64,000 nucleotides of DNA from Pseudomonas sp. UBA1879. Lineage in GTDB: Bacteria > Pseudomonadota > Gammaproteobacteria > Pseudomonadales > Pseudomonadaceae. Positions 1 through 8,969 of the stretch are shown piece after piece; position 1 is the first letter of the stretch, and each line of letters begins with the position of its first letter. The stretch lies in assembly GCF_002338065.1 (NCBI RefSeq), contig NZ_DDHJ01000014.1, positions 248,001 through 312,000 of the forward strand, in the 5' to 3' direction. A program made the position numbers and the translations under genes. The notes beneath the pieces were generated by a model, which was not told the origin of the DNA, ran no database searches, and saw nothing but the letters and a program-made list of their open reading frames with translations.

Positions 1-330
1 CAGATCGCGACGTTGCTTGAAGAAGGCGCATACGTTCAACGCGGCGAGCGCAAGAAGCCTGTCACTGAGTTCAAGGAAGCCCTTGCCTGGCTGATGGCCG
101 AAAGCACCAAGCGTCACACCATTCAGCGATACAAAGGGCTGGGCGAGATGAACCCGGATCAGCTGTGGGAGACCACTATGGATCCGACTGTTCGTCGCAT
201 GCTGAAAGTGACCATTGAAGATGCAATCGCTGCCGATCAGATCTTTAACACCCTGATGGGCGATGCAGTGGAGCCGCGTCGCGACTTCATTGAGGCCAAT
301 GCTTTGGCCGTATCAAACCTTGATTTCTGA
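1..330 (+). CDS. gyrB: DNA gyrase subunit B, C-terminal part
   Basis: The reading frame is open from the first base and ends in TGA at 328-330, giving the last 109 residues of GyrB. The piece contains the family signature QRYKGLGEMNPDQLW of the GyrB C-terminal segment and ends in the usual DFIEANAL region. GyrB is the ATPase subunit of the type II topoisomerase that introduces negative supercoils. In Pseudomonas it is the last gene of the dnaA-dnaN-recF-gyrB group next to oriC, which places this window beside the replication origin. A strong terminator follows about 50 bases downstream. Confidence 0.98.
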   Translation, partial: QIATLLEEGAYVQRGERKKPVTEFKEALAWLMAESTKRHTIQRYKGLGEMNPDQLWETTMDPTVRRMLKVTIEDAIAADQIFNTLMGDAVEPRRDFIEANALAVSNLDF

Positions 331-378
331 TAGTGCATCACTGAAGGCGCGGAACCCGTTCTGAGCTCGCTTGTAACA

Positions 379-406
379 AAACCCGGCCACGCGCCGGGTT
401 TTTTTA
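379..406 (+). terminator. Rho-independent terminator of gyrB
   Basis: A GC-rich hairpin (CCCGGC paired with GCCGGG, extended by A-T pairs, loop CACGC) is followed directly by a run of seven T. It lies 49 bases after the gyrB stop codon and should end the gyrB transcript before the exopolysaccharide locus. Confidence 0.9.
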
Positions 407-429
407 TAAAAGGGCCGAATTTATATGAG

Positions 430-445
430 TGTTCCACGTGGAACG
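430..445. other. parS: parS site (ParB-binding centromere)
   Basis: The sequence TGTTCCACGTGGAACG contains the perfect 14-base palindrome GTTCCACGTGGAAC (431-444). This is the core of the parS sites described in P. aeruginosa and P. putida, where they cluster near oriC and nucleate ParB for chromosome segregation. The position, about 100 bases beyond gyrB, fits that role. I saw no second perfect copy in the window. Confidence 0.9.
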
Positions 446-1064
446 CTGCAAATCTGATTAGCTGTCATACCCTACTGATGCCGGCACAGCGAACGTACAG
501 GCTGACCTCATGTAAGTCGAAATCAACTGGCGCGAAAAGCCGTGTTGTCTCTCAAACAATACAGATCGGCTGATCGGCGTTTCACCGCCGTTACAGGGTA
601 AAGACCGTCCGTCGAGACACTCCCACAAGTCATATTCCTCAAGCATACTCACTCCGTCGAGCGACGCCGTTGGAGATAGGTTCAGTTATCCCGACGCACC
701 CAATGGTCGCCAACGCAGTTCCCCGGATGCGACAGAGTCGTGACGGATCAGCAGTCATCGTTGTCCCGTGCGTCCCCGCTTTACGCATGGTTGATGTGAA
801 CATTCTCTCTTGTTTGGTTTGCCCTTCCGAGTCACCTCGGTGCGGTAGCTATATCCAAAATTTTATCCCGCCTGCTGTACCCGCTGCGGTCGGTAACCCC
901 GATTGTGCAGTACGCCATCTGCCCTGCTCCACGCCTCGGCACTGACTGGCTAAAAATTCCCAGATAGAAATGGCCTTTACCGGAAATGTCCGGAAGGGCT
1001 ACCGGCTTCGCCTTGCGCTATTTCCATGTCCATTTTTGGCCCTGTCGCGTGAAAGGATGTGTGA
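446..1064. other. Long non-coding interval and leader before the EPS locus
   Basis: About 620 bases separate parS from the first exopolysaccharide gene. I see no recognisable gene. A 64-codon reverse-strand frame (458-652) has no recognisable domain and I do not support it. The interval holds an octamer GCGGTAGC at 842-849 resembling the core of the RfaH ops element, and a small hairpin (CCGGA/TCCGG, 980-993) about 70 bases before the first start codon. It probably carries the promoter and leader of the EPS operon. Confidence 0.5.
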
Positions 1065-2225
1065 ATGATCAATCGCAAAAATTTCATGACACTGCTAGTG
1101 ATCGTCCCCTTGCCGATGGCCGCCGTGGCGGGCAAGCCGCAGAGCGTGGAACTGGGGGGATTCGATTTCACCCCGACGCTGAAAGTCAGCGAGTGCTACG
1201 ACGATAACTTTCGGACCCTGCCTGACCATGAAGAGGCCGCCTGGATCACGTCCGTGCGGCCAACGTTTGTCCTGGAGACGCAAACACGAACCAGCGGTTA
1301 CCAGTTGGAGTACGCCGTCGACAGCCGCACGTATCAAGACCACGCCGAGGCCGATCATGTCGATCAGTCGTTCATTGGGCGAAGTGTCATGGAGTTCGAT
1401 TCCCGCAATCGGCTGACGGGAGAAGTGGGCTATCGACGGGCTGAAGACACCGTGCAAACTGCAGAACCGCGTGAGAACGACAAGTACACGCTGAAGAACG
1501 GCAAGTTCGGTTATACCTACGGCGCCCGAACGGCGATGAATCAGATCGAGGTGTCGGCTGAGTACGAAGAGCTGCGGTATCGCAATGCCGGCTCGCTCAA
1601 CGATGACAAGGAGCACAACACTCGCACGTACATAGGCACCTGGTATCACCGGCTCGGTGGCCTGACCCGCGCGTTGGTGGAATTGCGTCACAGCGATTTC
1701 GATTACGTCCTTTCCAACAGCCCGCGAAACAGCACGGGCGATGCGGCGCTCGTGGGCATCACACGGGACCTCACCGCCAAGCTCAGCGGCGGTGTGCGCG
1801 TGGGGTACGAGCGTAAGAACTTCGATAACAGCGACGTTAACGACTACAGCAGCCCCACATGGGAGGCCAACGTTGAGTACAAACCGCGTACGTACTCTAC
1901 GTTTTCGATCAAGGCGAGCAAGGCGTTCGAGGAAGGTGACGACGGCGCCAACACGGTCCATGACACCAGCACCCGTTTGGGCTGGCGTCATACGTGGACA
2001 CCCTGGGTGGCCACGGATGTGCATTATCGCTACGCAGACCTCGAATACCTCGGTGTCGGAGGCAGGGACGACAAGCTCAATGACTATGGCGCTTCGGTGA
2101 TTTATTCACCTACCCGCTGGGCAGAAGTCTCCCTCGGTTATCAGCGCTGGAAGAACGATTCTGATCTTTCCGATCAGACCTACACCCGCAACGTATACCT
2201 GCTGACAGTGGCCCTGAGTCTTTAG
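1065..2225 (+). CDS. Outer-membrane beta-barrel protein of the EPS locus
   Basis: A 386-residue protein with an N-terminal signal sequence (about residues 1-22). The rest has alternating polar/aromatic strands rich in Tyr, Arg and Glu and ends in a hydrophobic strand with terminal LTVALSL, typical of an outer-membrane barrel. It resembles the putative beta-barrel porin 2 (BBP2) and VpsM/EpsL proteins encoded in exopolysaccharide clusters. The start is ATG with AAAGGA about eight bases upstream. It is followed 45 bases later by a short Wza/GumB-type export protein. My inference is that the barrel forms the outer-membrane pore for a polysaccharide and that the export protein is its periplasmic partner. 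Confidence 0.75.
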   Translation: MINRKNFMTLLVIVPLPMAAVAGKPQSVELGGFDFTPTLKVSECYDDNFRTLPDHEEAAWITSVRPTFVLETQTRTSGYQLEYAVDSRTYQDHAEADHVDQSFIGRSVMEFDSRNRLTGEVGYRRAEDTVQTAEPRENDKYTLKNGKFGYTYGARTAMNQIEVSAEYEELRYRNAGSLNDDKEHNTRTYIGTWYHRLGGLTRALVELRHSDFDYVLSNSPRNSTGDAALVGITRDLTAKLSGGVRVGYERKNFDNSDVNDYSSPTWEANVEYKPRTYSTFSIKASKAFEEGDDGANTVHDTSTRLGWRHTWTPWVATDVHYRYADLEYLGVGGRDDKLNDYGASVIYSPTRWAEVSLGYQRWKNDSDLSDQTYTRNVYLLTVALSL

Positions 2226-2270
2226 GTCGAGTCGCTCGCCACTGTTTCACTTTGAAAGGGAGGTGTTCTC

Positions 2271-2798
2271 ATGTGCGTACGTCAACTCTTGATCGCCGCG
2301 ATGTTGCTGGTCTGCAGCGCATCGACGTTCGCGGCAGCACAGTACCAACTGAGTTCGGGCGACACGATAGCCATCAACGTGTTTGGAGAAAGCGATCTCA
2401 CTTTCAAGGAGATCGTCCTGAATGACGCCGGCGCGTTCAGCTACCCGTTTCTTGGGGAAGTCGTTGCGAAAGGCATGACCCCAACCGCCGTCGAACAACT
2501 GATCACCAGCAAATTGAAAGGCGGCTATCTGGTGAACCCTCGAGTGTCGGTGAGCGTGCTGAAGTATCGGCCGTTCTTCATCGGTGGCGAGGTCAAGTTG
2601 CCAGGAGGCTACCCCTTCCAACCGGGATTAACGCTAGACAGGGCGATTGCGCTGGCGGGCGGATTGACTGAGCGGGCTTCGGACAAACGCATCACGTTGG
2701 TCCGTGGTTCCGATCTGAAACGCAGCGAGATCAAGGCCACACTGAGCACCCTGGTCGAACCGGGTGACACCATCAATATCGATCAGGGGTTCTTTTGA
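2271..2798 (+). CDS. Polysaccharide export protein, short Wza/GumB type
   Basis: A 175-residue periplasmic protein. Residues 1-22 form a signal peptide ending AAA before Gln; there is no lipobox cysteine. Residues about 24-97 match the poly_export domain (QYQLSSGDTIAINVFGESDL), followed by an SLBB-like domain (FIGGEVKLPGGYP). It lacks the C-terminal amphipathic helix that builds the outer-membrane pore in full-length Wza, so it is GumB/VpsN-like and probably depends on the upstream barrel. AAGGGAGG precedes the ATG. The stop codon abuts the start of the following kinase gene, so the two are translationally close. Confidence 0.88.
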   Translation: MCVRQLLIAAMLLVCSASTFAAAQYQLSSGDTIAINVFGESDLTFKEIVLNDAGAFSYPFLGEVVAKGMTPTAVEQLITSKLKGGYLVNPRVSVSVLKYRPFFIGGEVKLPGGYPFQPGLTLDRAIALAGGLTERASDKRITLVRGSDLKRSEIKATLSTLVEPGDTINIDQGFF

Positions 2799-2800
2799 TC

Positions 2801-5029
2801 ATGGGCCAGATCAGTATTAGCAGAAGAAACGAGATCCCACGGTATCCCGACGGCATGCCCGACGAGGACAAGGACTTCATCGATTCGCGCAAGATCGGGC
2901 AGACGCTATGGTCAAGCAAGTGGAGCATTCTGACCTTTACCTTGCTTGCAGTGATATTGGCGGCGGTGTTGATACAGACGGTCACGCCGATGTTTCGCGC
3001 AGTTGCGTCGCTGGTGATCGAGCCCAAAGGGATGTCAGTCATCACGTTCCAGCCGCCCTCCGACCCAAGCAATCCGACCAATGATTACCTGCAAACGCAG
3101 CTGAGCCTGATCCAGAGTCGCGGCGTGGCAGAGCGTGCCGTGCGGCAACTCCACTTGACCGAGCATCCCGAGTTCGATCCCCGACAGCGGCCGTACCTGA
3201 TGACGCGCATCAAAGCGTTAGTGTCGTCGGTATGGCCAGAGGTGTTCCCGGTGACGTGGAGCAACGGGGACGTGTTGACACCCAGTCAGGTGTTCGACGC
3301 CGCCGTGGCCGAATTGATGGAGCATACGTCCGTGGGGTCGGTCGGCAAGAGTCAACTGGTGACCATCGGTGTCACGCTTCAGGACAAACAGACGGCGGCC
3401 GCTGCAGCCAACGCACTGGCGCGGGGTTATCTGGACAGCCGGCTGGACGCGCAAGTCAATGACTCTCTCAATGCCAGTCGCTGGATGGACACGCGCGTTG
3501 TCGAGTTGCGCACACAGCTGCAGCAGGCTGAGAACAAGCTCCAGGCTTATCGGGATGCCGAAGGATTAGTGGACGTCAGCGGGGTGACAACCCTCACTGC
3601 CAATGAACTGTCCAAAACCAGTGACCGAATGATTGATGCTCGTCGTGAGCGCGCCGAAGCGCAAAGTCAGTACCAACAGGTACAGTCGATCAACGGCAAG
3701 GGCGCGGGCCAGCTCTCTACCCTTCCGGCAGTGATCAATAATCCGGTGGTTCAGCAGTTCCAGGCGGATGTGGCAAAGGCTCAGGCCAAGGTCGACGAGC
3801 TGTCGAAACGCTACGGCGACCTGCACCCGAACATGGTGGCGGCGCGTTCAGACCTGGCTGCCGCGAAAGCAAGCATGGCGACTCAGGTGAATCAGGTGGT
3901 TGCCGGTTTGCAGAACAATTACCAATTGGCTCAAGCCAACGAGAGCGCATTAAAGACTTCAGTCAACACCAGTCGCGCGCAGATTCAGGACATTGCGCGC
4001 AAGGAGTTCAAGCTGCGCGAGTTGCAGCGAGATGTCGACAGCAATCGCTCGTTGTATGAAACGTTCGTCAATCGTCTGCGGGAAACCACGGCAACCGCCG
4101 ATTTGGGCTCAAGCAACGCGCGCATCGTCGACGAGGCGATTCCTCCGCTCATCCCGAACATGCCACGCAAGTCGCTGATCCTGTCGATTGCCGCGGTCCT
4201 GGCCTTCGGTCTGGCGTGCGGTTTGGCGCTGATGCGTGATGCCATGAAGAACACGGTCAAATCCAGCGATGACGTGGAGAAGAAACTTCGCCTCCCGGTG
4301 CTGGGCGTCGTGCCATTGTTGCAAAAGAAAAACCGCGCCCGGATCGCGCGGCAGTTCGAGCACAACGACGATTCGGCTTTCAGTGAGGCCATCCGGACGG
4401 CACGCACGGGGGTGATGCTCAGCGATATCGAGACACGCCGCCACGTGGTGGTGATCACCTCCTCCGTGCCGGGTGAAGGTAAAAGCGCTATCGCGGTGAA
4501 CCTTGCCTGCGCACTGGGAAGGTTGGAACGCGTGCTGTTGATTGAGGCTGATCTGCGCCGGCCCACATTGGGGAAAAACCTCGGGCTCAGCGACGCTCAT
4601 ATTGGCCTGGCGAATCTGGTAAACGGAAACGCGCGCAGCGGCGAGTGTATTCAGCAGGTTGGGGACATGGACGTCCTGCCGGCCGGTGCCGTGCCGTCCA
4701 ACCCACTGGAGCTGCTCGCCTCTCCCCGCTTCAACAGCTTCCTGGACTGGGCCAAGCAGCGTTACGACCGAATCATCATCGATTCCCCCGCCAGCCATTC
4801 GGTGAGCGATGCTGCCTTGCTGTGTGCATTGGCGGATGCGGTGTTGTACGTCGTGAAATCCGACAGCACCCCTGCCCCGGTGGCTCAACGAGGGGTCGGG
4901 CAATTGCTGCGCAACCGAGCCCCGGTGATTGGCGTGATTCTCAACCAAGTCTCCGCAGTCAATCTGCGGTATGACCACCAAGGCTATTACGGCTATCTCC
5001 CGGGTGAGGCCTATCAGGCAACGGTGTAA
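2801..5029 (+). CDS. Polysaccharide chain-length regulator / tyrosine autokinase (Wzc-like)
   Basis: A 742-residue inner-membrane protein. It has a Wzz domain with two membrane helices (about residues 40-60 and 459-478) bracketing a periplasmic coiled-coil region, then a BY-kinase domain. Visible kinase motifs are Walker A GEGKS (about 558-562), Walker A' EADLRRP (about 582-588) and Walker B IIIDSP (about 658-663). The C-terminal tail has a tyrosine cluster (RYDHQGYYGYLPGEAY), the expected autophosphorylation site. Such proteins control Wzy-dependent polymer length and export. A TTG six bases upstream, overlapping the previous stop, is an alternative start. No low-molecular-weight (Wzb) phosphatase is encoded beside it. 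Confidence 0.93.
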   Translation: MGQISISRRNEIPRYPDGMPDEDKDFIDSRKIGQTLWSSKWSILTFTLLAVILAAVLIQTVTPMFRAVASLVIEPKGMSVITFQPPSDPSNPTNDYLQTQLSLIQSRGVAERAVRQLHLTEHPEFDPRQRPYLMTRIKALVSSVWPEVFPVTWSNGDVLTPSQVFDAAVAELMEHTSVGSVGKSQLVTIGVTLQDKQTAAAAANALARGYLDSRLDAQVNDSLNASRWMDTRVVELRTQLQQAENKLQAYRDAEGLVDVSGVTTLTANELSKTSDRMIDARRERAEAQSQYQQVQSINGKGAGQLSTLPAVINNPVVQQFQADVAKAQAKVDELSKRYGDLHPNMVAARSDLAAAKASMATQVNQVVAGLQNNYQLAQANESALKTSVNTSRAQIQDIARKEFKLRELQRDVDSNRSLYETFVNRLRETTATADLGSSNARIVDEAIPPLIPNMPRKSLILSIAAVLAFGLACGLALMRDAMKNTVKSSDDVEKKLRLPVLGVVPLLQKKNRARIARQFEHNDDSAFSEAIRTARTGVMLSDIETRRHVVVITSSVPGEGKSAIAVNLACALGRLERVLLIEADLRRPTLGKNLGLSDAHIGLANLVNGNARSGECIQQVGDMDVLPAGAVPSNPLELLASPRFNSFLDWAKQRYDRIIIDSPASHSVSDAALLCALADAVLYVVKSDSTPAPVAQRGVGQLLRNRAPVIGVILNQVSAVNLRYDHQGYYGYLPGEAYQATV

Positions 5030-5120
5030 CGGGATAACGGCGACTGTCGCTAATGGAAATCATCGGCTCAGCCTGGGCAGCGTATTACAGGCCATGCGAC
5101 GAACGCTTGGGAGTATCACC

Positions 5121-6512
5121 ATGCTTGCTCGACGCTTACATCCTTCGGTCAACCGGAGAGGCTTGACGTTCTGGAGTCAGTGGATATGCGCCACTGCCCT
5201 GTCCAACTTGACGATCTGCTATGTGATCTTCGATCACTTCGGCGATATCCCCATTCCCTACCGCGTCCTTATTCTGCTCGGGATGCTGGCGTCGGTGCCG
5301 ATTTATTCTGCGCTGCACGTCTACCATAAGCGCTATGGCTACGGCTTTGGATTACTGCGTCTGCTCGCCGCTTGGCTAGTGCTGATGGGCGCGCTGTCGA
5401 CGGTAGTGCTGGCCTGTCTCGACTATTCCAATCTGGATCAGACGCTATTGGCGAAATTGGTGCTCGTCGGGTTTCTCGCCCAGGCGTGCAGCTACCTGCC
5501 GTTGCGTTACCTGACCAACCTCCACGCCCGTTGGCTGCGATTCGAACGCACCGCGCTGATCGTCGGCACCTGCCCGCTGGCCTACAGCCTCGCTCAGCAA
5601 CTGCGTGACCGAGTGCCGGTGCAAGGCATGATCTCCACAGGCGATGACATCCTGCACGCGCCGGACGACGATGACCTCCCGGTTCTTGGCGCGCTGGAGG
5701 ACCTCAACGAACTGGTGACGCGCCGCAGCATCAGGCGGGTGTACATCGCCATGCCGTTGAGCAAGGCCGCGCAGATCGAAGCGATCTACCTGGCGCTGCT
5801 GGACCTCAACGTGGACGTGGTATGGATTCCCGACTTCAGCAGCATGATGTTGCTCAATCAGTCGATCTCGCAGATCGAACACTTCCCCGCGATCTACCTC
5901 AACGAGACCCCGCTAAGCTCGCACCCGGCGGCAGCTTTCGGCAAAGAATTATTCGACCGAGGGCTTGCGCTCCTGGCGCTGATCATTCTGTTCCCGGTGA
6001 TGCTGACGGTTGCCATTGCCGTGAAGTTGTCCTCCCCCGGCCCGGTGTTCTTCCGTCAGCCACGGCATGGATGCAATGGCTTGATCATCATGGTCTGGAA
6101 GTTTCGCTCCATGCGCGTACACGACGACACCGAAGTCAGGCAGGCGACGCAGCATGATTCTCGCGTCACTCGCGTGGGGGCGTTCATTCGCCGGACCTCG
6201 ATCGATGAATTGCCTCAACTGATCAACGTGCTGCGCGGCGAAATGGCCCTGGTCGGACCGCGCCCTCATGCCGTCGCGCACAATCACTACTATGGCGACA
6301 AAATCCTCGCCTACATGGCGCGGCACAGGATCAAGCCCGGCATTACCGGACTGGCCCAGATCAGTGGCTTACGCGGCGAGACCGAGACCCTGGAAAAGAT
6401 GCAGCTGCGGATCGAAAAGGATCTTGCCTACATCAATCACTGGTCGCTCTGGCTCGATATCAAGATTCTGTTGATCACGCCGTTCACCCTGTTCTCGCGC
6501 AACATTTATTGA
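5121..6512 (+). CDS. Undecaprenyl-phosphate sugar-1-phosphate transferase (WcaJ/GumD family)
   Basis: A 463-residue polyprenyl-phosphate hexose-1-phosphate transferase that would load the first sugar of the repeat unit onto undecaprenyl phosphate at the inner membrane. The N-terminal half has about four membrane helices and a CoA-binding-like fold. The C-terminal bacterial sugar transferase domain carries a reentrant hydrophobic segment, then KFRSM, SIDELPQL and LVGPRPH. I chose the ATG at 5121 because GGGAG lies seven bases upstream; the frame stays open further 5', overlapping the kinase gene, but without supporting features. The length matches WcaJ. The sugar (glucose or galactose) cannot be read from sequence. 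Confidence 0.9.
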   Translation: MLARRLHPSVNRRGLTFWSQWICATALSNLTICYVIFDHFGDIPIPYRVLILLGMLASVPIYSALHVYHKRYGYGFGLLRLLAAWLVLMGALSTVVLACLDYSNLDQTLLAKLVLVGFLAQACSYLPLRYLTNLHARWLRFERTALIVGTCPLAYSLAQQLRDRVPVQGMISTGDDILHAPDDDDLPVLGALEDLNELVTRRSIRRVYIAMPLSKAAQIEAIYLALLDLNVDVVWIPDFSSMMLLNQSISQIEHFPAIYLNETPLSSHPAAAFGKELFDRGLALLALIILFPVMLTVAIAVKLSSPGPVFFRQPRHGCNGLIIMVWKFRSMRVHDDTEVRQATQHDSRVTRVGAFIRRTSIDELPQLINVLRGEMALVGPRPHAVAHNHYYGDKILAYMARHRIKPGITGLAQISGLRGETETLEKMQLRIEKDLAYINHWSLWLDIKILLITPFTLFSRNIY

Positions 6513-6537
6513 GCGCCGCCCGGCGAAGGAGAGCGGT

Positions 6538-7896
6538 ATGGCAGACCCCGAATTCACGGCGCCCGGCTTACCCGGCGCAGGGTGGCGTGGGGCGATTCGG
6601 CAGCTATGGCAAGCGAAGCTGGTGCGCAACATTGCCACCACGATCTCCGGCAGCGCGGGTGCGCAGGCGATCAACCTGGCGTTGATTCCGGTGATTATGC
6701 GGATCTACGGGCCCGAGGCATTCGGCGTGGTCGGCACCTTTCAAAGCCTGACCATCATCCTCATCCCGTGGTGCGCATTGACCTACCCAATGTCGATCGT
6801 GCTGCCGCAATCGGAGCGTGATGCCCGTGGCTTGATCCGCTTGTCGCTGTTGATGGCGGCGTTGATCTGCGGCCTCACCGCCCTGCTCCTCTACGGCTGG
6901 GGCGAACAGGCCTCCCATGCCTTGGGGGTCGACCTGCTGATTCCATACCTGATGTGGCTGCCGGTGGTGATGTTCAGTTCGGCGGTGTTGGAGACCACCC
7001 AGCAATGGCTCTACCGAAACCAGCGTTTCACGCTGACCGCGCGGGCTGCCACGTTGCACGCGTTGATCTATAACGCGACGCGCAGTGGCGCCGGGCTGAT
7101 CATGGCGACAGCGCCAGTCCTGGTGATCACCAGTTCGCTTTATTACGTGATCCACAGCGGATTATTGCTGATCGGTATTCGCCTGCGACGCGAGCCAAGT
7201 GTGTTCAAGGCCTCATCTGAAACGAAGAACGAGCCTATCAAGACGCTGCGTCAGCTGGCGGCCGAATACCGGGACTTCCCGCTGTTCCGTGCGCCTCAAG
7301 TGTTGATCAACGCGTTGTCGGTGCACATGCCGACGCTGGTCCTGGCGTCGGCATTCGGTGCGGTCCCGGCAGGATTTTTTGCGCTGTGCCTTCAAGTGCT
7401 GGCGATGCCGAGCAACTTCATCGGCAAGGCGGTAGGCAGCGTTTATTACCCGCGTATCACCGAGGCGATTCATGCCCGTGACCCAGTGGCTGGCCTGTTG
7501 CTGCGCGGCGTATTAGGCATGTCCCTGGCCGGCCTGGCGCCCTTCGCGTCCCTGGTCATCGCCGGGCCGTGGCTGTTCGATCTGGCGTTCGGCGGGCAGT
7601 GGCACACCGCTGGAGAATACGCGCGCTGGCTGGCCATTTCGGAGTTCGCCGGGTTTATCGGCGGACCGTGTCTGGTGGCCATCCCCGCGCTGTCTTTGCA
7701 GAAAGTCTTCCTGGTGTTCGAGATCGTCAGCACCAGCCTGCGGATTTCAGCCGTGCTGGCCGGCGCTTTCTTCTTCAAGGATCCAGTGGCGGTGGTCATG
7801 GCCTTTGCCGCCGCCAATGTCCTGATCAACCTGTCGATGATCGCCATCGTATTGATCAAAGCAAAGCGCTGGCATCGGCGCCTTTTTACCCTCTAG
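6538..7896 (+). CDS. Wzx-type polysaccharide flippase
   Basis: A 452-residue integral membrane protein with about 12-14 hydrophobic segments and the polysaccharide biosynthesis/MOP family pattern (N-terminal SGSAGAQAINLALIPVIMRI, basic cytoplasmic loops, C-terminal VAVVMAFAAANVLINL). It should flip the lipid-linked repeat unit across the inner membrane. AAGGAGAG precedes the ATG, and it begins 25 bases after the priming transferase, so it belongs to the same operon. Confidence 0.88.
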   Translation: MADPEFTAPGLPGAGWRGAIRQLWQAKLVRNIATTISGSAGAQAINLALIPVIMRIYGPEAFGVVGTFQSLTIILIPWCALTYPMSIVLPQSERDARGLIRLSLLMAALICGLTALLLYGWGEQASHALGVDLLIPYLMWLPVVMFSSAVLETTQQWLYRNQRFTLTARAATLHALIYNATRSGAGLIMATAPVLVITSSLYYVIHSGLLLIGIRLRREPSVFKASSETKNEPIKTLRQLAAEYRDFPLFRAPQVLINALSVHMPTLVLASAFGAVPAGFFALCLQVLAMPSNFIGKAVGSVYYPRITEAIHARDPVAGLLLRGVLGMSLAGLAPFASLVIAGPWLFDLAFGGQWHTAGEYARWLAISEFAGFIGGPCLVAIPALSLQKVFLVFEIVSTSLRISAVLAGAFFFKDPVAVVMAFAAANVLINLSMIAIVLIKAKRWHRRLFTL

Positions 7897-7979
7897 TCCT
7901 GATTTGAAAAAACGGTTTTCTCCGCATCGTGCGGCAGCCACGTCTGTCGTTTATCCCCCCCTCTTGAGGCTCGGCACCC

Positions 7980-8921
7980 ATGAATACAGAAAAGGTCTGC
8001 GCAATCATCCTCAACTGGAACGGTGCCGAGCAGACGCTCAGCTGCATCCGTTCTCTCGAGGCGTGTGGTTCGATTCCCGTGATCATCATCGACAACGACT
8101 CCGATGCGTCAGATTACAAAAAATTGTTGAGCAACATTGTGCAACGGGATCTCGCCGACACCCTCATTGCTACCCAGGAAGAGATTGCCCACGAAACCCG
8201 CCGCTACAGTCAATGCCTGATCAGAAACAACGGCAACCACGGCTATGCGGGCGGCAACAACGTCGGCATCGATTACGCAGCCCGCGCCGGTTACGAATAT
8301 TTCTGGATTCTGAACAACGACATCACCGTTGAGCCAGGGGCATTGGAGCGGCTGCTCGATACGATGCACAGCGATCCCCATTGCGGATTCAGCGCCTCGG
8401 TTCTGGTCTACGCCGACAATCCCGAAATGGTTCAGTGCGTGGGCGGCGGCACGGTGTACCCATGGCTTGGCAAGACGCGGCTGATCGGCAAGAAGGCCGA
8501 ACGCGCGCAACTGCCGCAACTCAATCTGCCCACGCCGGATTACCTCATGGGCGCGTCAATGCTGGTGTCTCGACGGGTCGTCGAAGAGGTGGGGTTGATG
8601 GACGAGCGCTACTTCATGTACTCCGAAGAAGTGGACTGGCAGCGACGTGCAGCGGCGCGGGGCATCACCTTTCAGGTCGCGCTTGGTAGCTTCGCCCGGC
8701 ATGGCGACAGCGGCAGCACCAAGGGCAAGAGCCACCTCTTCCACTTTTATCGCAATCGCGCGGCGATCATGTACAACCGAAAATTCCACTCCACTGCATG
8801 TTGCGTGGTGTCGTCCCTGGCGTTGGCATCGATTACGGTGCTGCAAAACGGTCGCAGCCTGAAAAACATCCGTTATGGCCTGAAGGGCATCAGTGAGGGC
8901 TTCGCCTTTTCCTGGCGCTAG
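7980..8921 (+). CDS. Family 2 glycosyltransferase (rhamnosyltransferase-like)
   Basis: A 313-residue GT-A fold transferase. The N-terminal ILNWNGAEQTLSCIRSL, the nucleotide-binding IIIDNDSD and the DxD-like ILNNDITVEPGAL mark it as GT2, closest in pattern to WbbL/rhamnosyltransferase-like enzymes (NHGYAGGNNVGI, YFMYSEEVDWQRRA). It would add one sugar to the lipid-linked intermediate on the cytoplasmic face. It lies between flippase and polymerase genes; donor and linkage are not predictable. Confidence 0.87.
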   Translation: MNTEKVCAIILNWNGAEQTLSCIRSLEACGSIPVIIIDNDSDASDYKKLLSNIVQRDLADTLIATQEEIAHETRRYSQCLIRNNGNHGYAGGNNVGIDYAARAGYEYFWILNNDITVEPGALERLLDTMHSDPHCGFSASVLVYADNPEMVQCVGGGTVYPWLGKTRLIGKKAERAQLPQLNLPTPDYLMGASMLVSRRVVEEVGLMDERYFMYSEEVDWQRRAAARGITFQVALGSFARHGDSGSTKGKSHLFHFYRNRAAIMYNRKFHSTACCVVSSLALASITVLQNGRSLKNIRYGLKGISEGFAFSWR

Positions 8922-8969
8922 AGTCTCGGCCCCTACCCTGTCTGGCTTCATCCATGAAGGTATTTCGCC

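Noticed and set aside
458..652. 64-codon reverse frame between parS and the EPS locus
   Set aside because: No recognisable domain or supporting ribosome site; kept only as a remark in the interval entry.
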